From contig CALNVZ010002974.1 of the NCBI GenBank assembly GCA_940671915.1, forward strand, positions 16,107,114 to 16,171,113: DNA of 64,000 nucleotides. The letters run 5' to 3'. Shown in pieces: positions 57,701 through 64,000 of the stretch (position 1 is its first letter; every line of letters begins with the position of its first letter). The notes under the pieces were generated by a model, which was not told where the DNA came from, searched no databases, and was given only the letters and a program-made list of their open reading frames with translations. Made by a program: the position numbers and the translations under genes. The stretch is from Paracentrotus lividus. Lineage: Eukaryota; Echinodermata; Echinoidea; Camarodonta; Echinidae.

Positions 57701-60700
57701 CAGCACAAGACTCTGTACATGTACGTTGAATGGTCAATGGCAATAAAGGTGATGATATGAACATCTTTTTCCCAATTCATCATCAAATCTTAATAAGTAA
57801 CCCTGGAAAAATTATTACATTACCATTGAACACACACATGAATTGTAAAAATACAGCAATTTTTTCATGATTTTTGGATAGTGAATGCAATTATGGTTAG
57901 AATTTGCATAATATGGTATAAAGTGATATTTACAGCTGGTACAAATGTGTATTGTGAGCACGGACAAGTAAATTTGGGGAAATGAATGAAAAAGAAAAAG
58001 AAAACAAAAACATTTGGCTTCTTGTACATATTTTGTATTTATTTTGGGTCCATTAAAAATGACTACACATGTATTATTACATCTGGGATATGTTTTTTAT
58101 CATCAAGTTTATATTTCTTCTAAATCAGAAAACGAGCTGGTTAAAATGTGTGCAATTGAAGTTCTGTAAGATTGGTTTCTTTTTGTTGGAGCAAATTGAA
58201 TTGTTTACTGCATTTGCAAAGATCTTGACTATTTCTATCTCCTTACAGGTAGGTATAGTGCTGTGGGCTTCTTTCTTGTACGTTTTGTTCTAGTAATAAT
58301 AATTATAGATAAATATATCGTCTTATTTACGCAGGGTAGCCATTCAGTTCTGTAACTGTTCTAAGTGCCAGCAGGCCTGCATGATGTTATTATTACCAGC
58401 TTAAGCTCCTTGTTAAAAGGCAACTTTAGGTCATTTTTTGTAAGTCCTTTGGTATGACTCGGCCGGTTTTTCGAATCATTGACGGCTCCTTGTTCATGAA
58501 CAAGAAGGCTACCGTTTTTAGGGGCGCTCTAACTGATTTGAGGCTATTCATGGGTTTTCTAAGTTTATCCGCTTATTTACATGTAGCTGCATTTTCACTC
58601 TGAGTTGAGTTAAACTTTACATCAAATTTATCTGTAAGATTTATTGAATTTAAAACTGAATTATTTTAAAGTCTGTTTATAAAGTAATGTAACATATTGT
58701 TTTAGTAAATATGTAACTCTAGACAGCGGTGTTGAAGGATTTAGAACATTATTTGGTATTTTCTTTGCATTCTATTTTCTATTATAAAAATATATTTTTA
58801 TTTATCTACATGTATTATATATATTTATATATTCAAATAGTACACTTAAACCAACATAGAAAAAAATAAAAGATTAAATTTTAATTGATTTAAGGCGATA
58901 GATGCATTTCTCTAGTACATGTAGTTTTCAATTATTGGCATTGAGTGATCATTTTGTAATTTACATACAAATTAAATTGCTTTGATTTTTTAAATGTTGT
59001 ACCTGGTATTAGCTGAGTATGTACTTCATATGATTTTTTACATCAAGAAGCCAAGCGATATATTCCATGCCTGTAGGGTAAATTTGAATCTGATTTGAAG
59101 ATTGACGTCATTCGCAGAGCACTGTGAGGTCAGTTGTGTGTGGGGAGGTATAGGAAAATGAGGCACGCGAGTACTAGGAAGCAGCATACTACATACTACC
59201 TATAAAATAAGATGTCGGAGTTGTGTGCACTCAATGTACACTGTAAGGCGGTCTGCGTGTGTGTGATGTTGTATAGAACCTTTGCATGGAGGGGACACAG
59301 CTGGTTGACATGTAAGATACTACATGTAGTAAACTTTTCTAATAATCAGGGAAATTGGAATTTTAAAAAAACAACTACAATATGTCATGTATCAAAGGTC
59401 AATACTTATGAGTCTAGGAGAATAAAACAAATGAAATGTGATACAGGAACTTTCAGACATTCACTCGAAGAGTACTTTCAGTACTTAATATTGCCCATAT
59501 AAATTCATCTTGTATATTCTGAGAGGTATCTGGTGATTTTAATTTCAGATTTTTTTTTTGTGTGTACAATGTGTAGTTTGCATAGCAATCCAGCAATTTA
59601 GCTACAGGTACCTGTTACATCAAAAAGTAATTCTTTGACAACTGGGCATGGTGTCAGCAAACTCATAAAAGAATGCAAAATTATCAAATTAGTCTTTATA
59701 TTTCATACTCATGTTTATTCAGCTCAAACGCAAGTATCAAAAATTTGTGATGTCAAATGTGCCGCATATTTTCGCTTTGCTTTTGGTTTGGCCTGCTCAC
59801 ACTCATATATACGAATCAGCTTTCATAATACACGGTGCGGGTATTGGGGTTTCTGCTCCGTCATGGGGCAATTGTTGATTTTTGTCTATATTGCGTTCTG
59901 ATTTTAGGAATCATAATCTCTTATCGGAATAAGATATTCTACCTTCTCTTACAGCATTATGCATATATAGTTTTTAGAAAACGTTCAAATATCGAATGTT
60001 TTATACAACTAATTAATTAAAAATAATTGAAAAAAGGGAAAAAAAAAAAAAATCGTAAAAAAAAAATGAGAAAAAACATTTCTTCATCAAAACTTTCTTC
60101 CAATTCTCAGTCTGATTTATTTTGACAAAAATTTTGTATGTTTAGAAAATGAATTGTGCCTATTTTTATTCAAAATTAAATTTTTTGTAAAATGGACACA
60201 TTTTTGGCTGCCCGCGTGTAGGGATTATGCAGCAGAGATGCACCGGCAGACGTTTAAGTTTGGCAAATGTGGGGTTCTTTCCATGTTTTCCGTTACTCGG
60301 CTGCTGGTACCTCATTCGTTTGATCAAAAGCCAGCTAGCTACCTGGCTATAATTGCCTTCAAATATTAAGTTGGGTTCATTGAGTGGGAGTTACTTTGAT
60401 GACCATAAATTTGGTTTTGTTTTGTTTTTTGTCTTTTTGTTGTTTTTACATTTACTTAGGTCTCTACATCATGTGCATTTTTTTTTACCATCTCCAAAAT
60501 TTGAAATTGGAAAACGCATTGTGAAGTTGTGGCAATTAGTCTTGTAATGTATTGCCAAACCTTATCATTTTTCAAATAAACAATTTTTTTAATCACTTAA
60601 ATCATAAAGTTTATATCTCGCACAAGGATTCATTGGTGTACACCAGTACATCAATAGTCTCACAAGTTTTACTGTTTATACAATATTACTTACTCTCTCC

Positions 60701-63700
60701 TCTCTTCTCTCTCAAAAAGAAAAAACACTCAGAGAATTTGCACAATGAGAGGAAAAAATACAGATTTTTAGGAAACTGTGGGCAACTGGTGCGTATAGTT
60801 GACAGTGTACATTGTATTAACCTGTAATGCAAGCATATACAAAGGTTTTGCTTTTCTTTGTGAGTACTTTTATGTTTACTCATGAAGTCCTGTATGATAA
60901 ACACTCTAAAAAAGGGTAATAAATGATCCCATTTTGCCAACTGTAGGACCTTTGACCACTTTCACACCACAATCTGTGTTGAATAATGCATACGTGTGGC
61001 TGTATATTTTTTTCTCAAAGGTCGTGTAAATGTGCAATGCAAATCTTATTAAACTTAGTTATTTGCTTCATCATTGATGAACTGTTTTGTACACTTGTTT
61101 TTTACTATTTGATGAACAGGGTGTACTTCTTTTGAATACAAGATGATATTATTCTATCTCTTGAGCATGAAGTTTTTATTGACACTTAAAGTATTCAAAT
61201 CAATAAAATCTGAAGTTAAATCATATTTTGAAAAAGTAAATCCAATTGCTTTGTTCAACTTGTTTCCGAATACTAGTACATTTTATACATTATGTGCATG
61301 TAACATACATGTACTCTTGTACATTTTGGAATTAGTATTAATGTGTGGTGTATTCATTAGATTGCATTCTATTGGGTGTTATTTCTGATTTTAAACTGTT
61401 CTATTCAAGATTTTTGATCATATATCTATTCTGTAACTAGTCAACTCTTAATATCTTTATAACTATCTGGTACTAGGTCTTCTTCTGCATTTGTCACTTA
61501 GATACGCTCTTAGTGTCGCTCTTAAGACTCATATGAACATATTTTAGGTTGCTACACTTGTCATATACTGAGCTTCTATCGTCTATATGCATGGCTCTCA
61601 TCTGTCTCCATTTTTCCACTTACATCGTGTCAATACTACAATTTCTTGCACACTTTCCCCTCTTTGAAAACCTGGTAGTTTAGTTTTCGCTTAAAGACAA
61701 ATGAATATAGGATACTCGTGGCATATGATATATATCACTGATAAAAAATATCAATGTCTATCGTTGTTTTTTACTCCATCATACGTGTGTCATCTCTCAG
61801 GAAAGAAGATGTATGAGAATTTTTGTGATATATTCCTCTTTTTCTAATATGCTAGTTGTCAGCGCTAGCTGGATATACATAGATGCTAGAGAAATATTTA
61901 GAATCCATTACACCAACGGTAATTTTTGTAAACGGTTTCTCTTTGAAGTACCTGTGTGCTGCGGTTTTTGTCCAGATTACCCCGTATCTTACTCCGACAG
62001 TGAAGACGTATGTGACGCTCTATTATTCGATCTGTGTGCTATCACACCTCGCAGTCATCTAAGGCAGAATTCTTCTGTCAGTTTCTTCCCTATGAGTCGA
62101 CGCGCCTTCATGATAGCAGATGTGCAGGATATGAATGTTCGAAGTGTAGTTTTCCTTGTTGACATCTTTATATACTTATTTATTGAACTACTCTATGATA
62201 AATCGATGTAATAATAAGCACACGCTCACTTCATCATAAGACGAAGACTTTAACACAGGTAATCACTAACTTTGCTTTAGCTCTAGAGTTATCATTTACG
62301 GATTTTCTGTGAGTTTTACACATATACATTCATAAATCTTGGAAATCGCTCACAATTTAAATTGTAATATTCTGTCTCACTGACAAGCACTATACAGACC
62401 CATCTTTAATTAGTTTTTTTTTGCTAGTTTTCTGTTCTCATGGATGTTGTAGTGGTGGTGGTGTGTGTTGTTTCGCTGTAGGCTGATAGAATGTAAGTCT
62501 CTTCATCACTCTCTCTTCTCTCAATTTTTTGTTCAGAGTCTTCTTAGTTCTTCTTTTTCTTTTGCAGCTTCTTGCTTCTAACTTTCACCTTCGCACTCAT
62601 CTTTCATCATCATAACTCTTTTACTAAACTCTTTAGTATTACTGACAATACTCACATTGTCAATTGATTGAATTCATAACAAAGGCATACAATATCATTA
62701 ACACATAGAATAAAGAAGACTCAATTGTACTTAGCCTCAGATATACAAAGGAACCTTGAATTACAAAGAGGATAAAAGAAAGATTGTGGTAGAAAGGGTA
62801 TCAGAAGAGAAATAGAAAACTCGGGAGTGACTAGGATAGTAAATCATTTGTCTAGAGGCCTATGTTTAGGGTAGTCGTTGTCACCAGTCTTGGATAAATG
62901 GTCCTTTAGTATATAATGGGTGAACTATACATACACTCTTCTTATCCTTTAACATTAAGCTTTATTTAATTATCGCAACAATTCCGTTTAGTATACTCTA
63001 TTTAGACTCGTCAGACTATTATTCAATATTCGATAAGATGACACGGAATCATAAGTAGATTCTTTAGTGCCTGTGTGGTTCATTTTCAGAAAAGATGTTG
63101 AGTGCTTCTCTGGTCTGCACATTGGTCCGTCTCCCGACATCGGTTGATACACTGCGCTCCATGCCTACCTATAGCCTGTCAGTGTATTCTCGATTTGTAG
63201 TTCTTAGCGAATGGCTCTTCATCATCAGGTCCAAACCGACTCCTCAATCAATCTGGGTTTCTTGGTGTGGGTTTATCAGCTTGAGCTGAAGCAGGGGCTC
63301 TAATCCTCTACTAGTTGCGCACCGGTCGTCGCCGGGTTTGGAACTTCATTTCAGCCATTGGTTCGGTGCGTGTGGGTGAGATTGAGGGCTGGATATGGCT
63401 CTAGATAGTTAGACATAAATAGAAAGACAAAAGGATAACATCGAGAATGAGTCATTAAATGAATCTCCTTCTTTCTCGTCTTTTTATGTTTCACTACATG
63501 TTAATGTAACAGTGTTATTTCTAATCAGGTTTTTAATGTCTTTTGTAATCATATTTCAATAACGTTTGTTCTATTGTGTTGTTGAAGTAGGAAGTATTGA
63601 TTGTTCACTATGTTTAAAGATTTACATGTTATGTTTAAGTTATTTTATAATTCTATTCTAGTTGCGAGTGTGCAAACTATGTATCTCGTTAAACGAGCTT

Positions 63701-64000
63701 GTCGTTGATCAAGTTATCACTCTTCTTCTTGTTATTCTTTACCGTCTTTCTCCGTTAGTTCTGTATCCGTTTAATATCTCTACTGCTGCCTCTTGCCTTG
63801 AAGCTCATATATTCTCAAACTGTCCTATGTGACTTTGGTTTTACTCTTCTCTCTTACTCTATTCGGTTTACCCTTGTGATCTAAACCTCCCTTAGATGCA
63901 CCTATTTTTTTAGAGGAGTCCAGAATATTGTTGCTCACTGCTCTAGTTCTTAGTACTCAGTACAGCACTTTCTCTAATATTACTTGGACGTCATTGTTCT

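Larger units (their letters stand above)
50732..64000. other. No recognisable gene; SLC12A8 upstream region
   Basis: The missing first SLC12A8 exon and promoter should lie here or further right, but I could not identify them. Identified pieces are a possible hAT-like element (50824-53050), the inverted copy of a dispersed repeat (54231-54628) and a GA microsatellite (54744-54782). From 54783 to 64000 the sequence is AT-rich with homopolymers. Open frames at 59212-59502 and 61813-62211 show no known family. From 61.4 kb to the end I see nothing assignable. Confidence 0.55.

Noticed and set aside
58489..58504. Perfect 16-bp palindrome CTTGTTCATGAACAAG
   Set aside because: It is short enough to be chance in 64 kb, with no linked gene or repeat.
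61813..62211. 132-codon open frame on the plus strand
   Set aside because: It is the longest uninterrupted frame at the right end, but shows no family motif, signal or splice context. Its composition is not convincingly coding.
1..64000. CRISPR array, operon or prokaryotic system
   Set aside because: The tandem arrays have no unique spacers, and all recognised genes are spliced animal genes.

Overview
The window is animal nuclear DNA: AT-rich, intron-rich, with GT-AG introns, long intergenic stretches and many short inverted-repeat elements. The families of nonautonomous DNA elements, the CR1/L2-like LINE tail and the tRNA-like SINE suggest a marine invertebrate deuterostome. An echinoderm, probably a sea urchin, is my best guess, but that is inference; nothing in the window proves the species.

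Three protein genes can be reconstructed exon by exon. RRAGC (+, 475..6688, 9 coding exons, 385 aa) encodes the Rag C/D GTPase that brings mTORC1 to the lysosome. HACD2 (+, 13370..19859, 6 exons, 234 aa) encodes the ER 3-hydroxyacyl-CoA dehydratase of very-long-chain fatty acid elongation. SLC12A8 (-, 50731 down to 30363) encodes a cation-chloride-cotransporter-family membrane protein; its first coding exon was not found. HACD2 and SLC12A8 converge tail to tail across about 10.5 kb of repeat-rich DNA. The three proteins share no pathway, so nothing here works as an operon. HACD2 and SLC12A8 also lie within one to two megabases of each other in human 3q21, which suggests an old linkage.

Layout: 1-474 upstream region of RRAGC; 475-6688 RRAGC; 6689-13369 its 3' flank, with a TTAA-flanked MITE and a SINE; 13370-19859 HACD2, with a LINE remnant carrying a nested DNA element just before its last exon; 19860-30362 intergenic, with several MITEs and an element full of palindromes; 30363-50731 SLC12A8; 50732-64000 no recognisable gene.

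The most unusual part is SLC12A8. One exon's 3' half plus its splice donor is repeated about 17 times in a 132-bp array (45073-47391). Another exon's 5' end plus its splice acceptor is present three times (40834-41095). There are two phase-compatible, paralogous terminal exons (34341-34668 and 30363-30537). A 1.46-kb fold-back element sits in the intron just before the proximal terminal exon. Consensus quality appears poor in 42.9-44.1 kb, 45.46-47.45 kb and the 50.6-kb exon, where single-base indels are common, so some apparent decay there may be assembly error.
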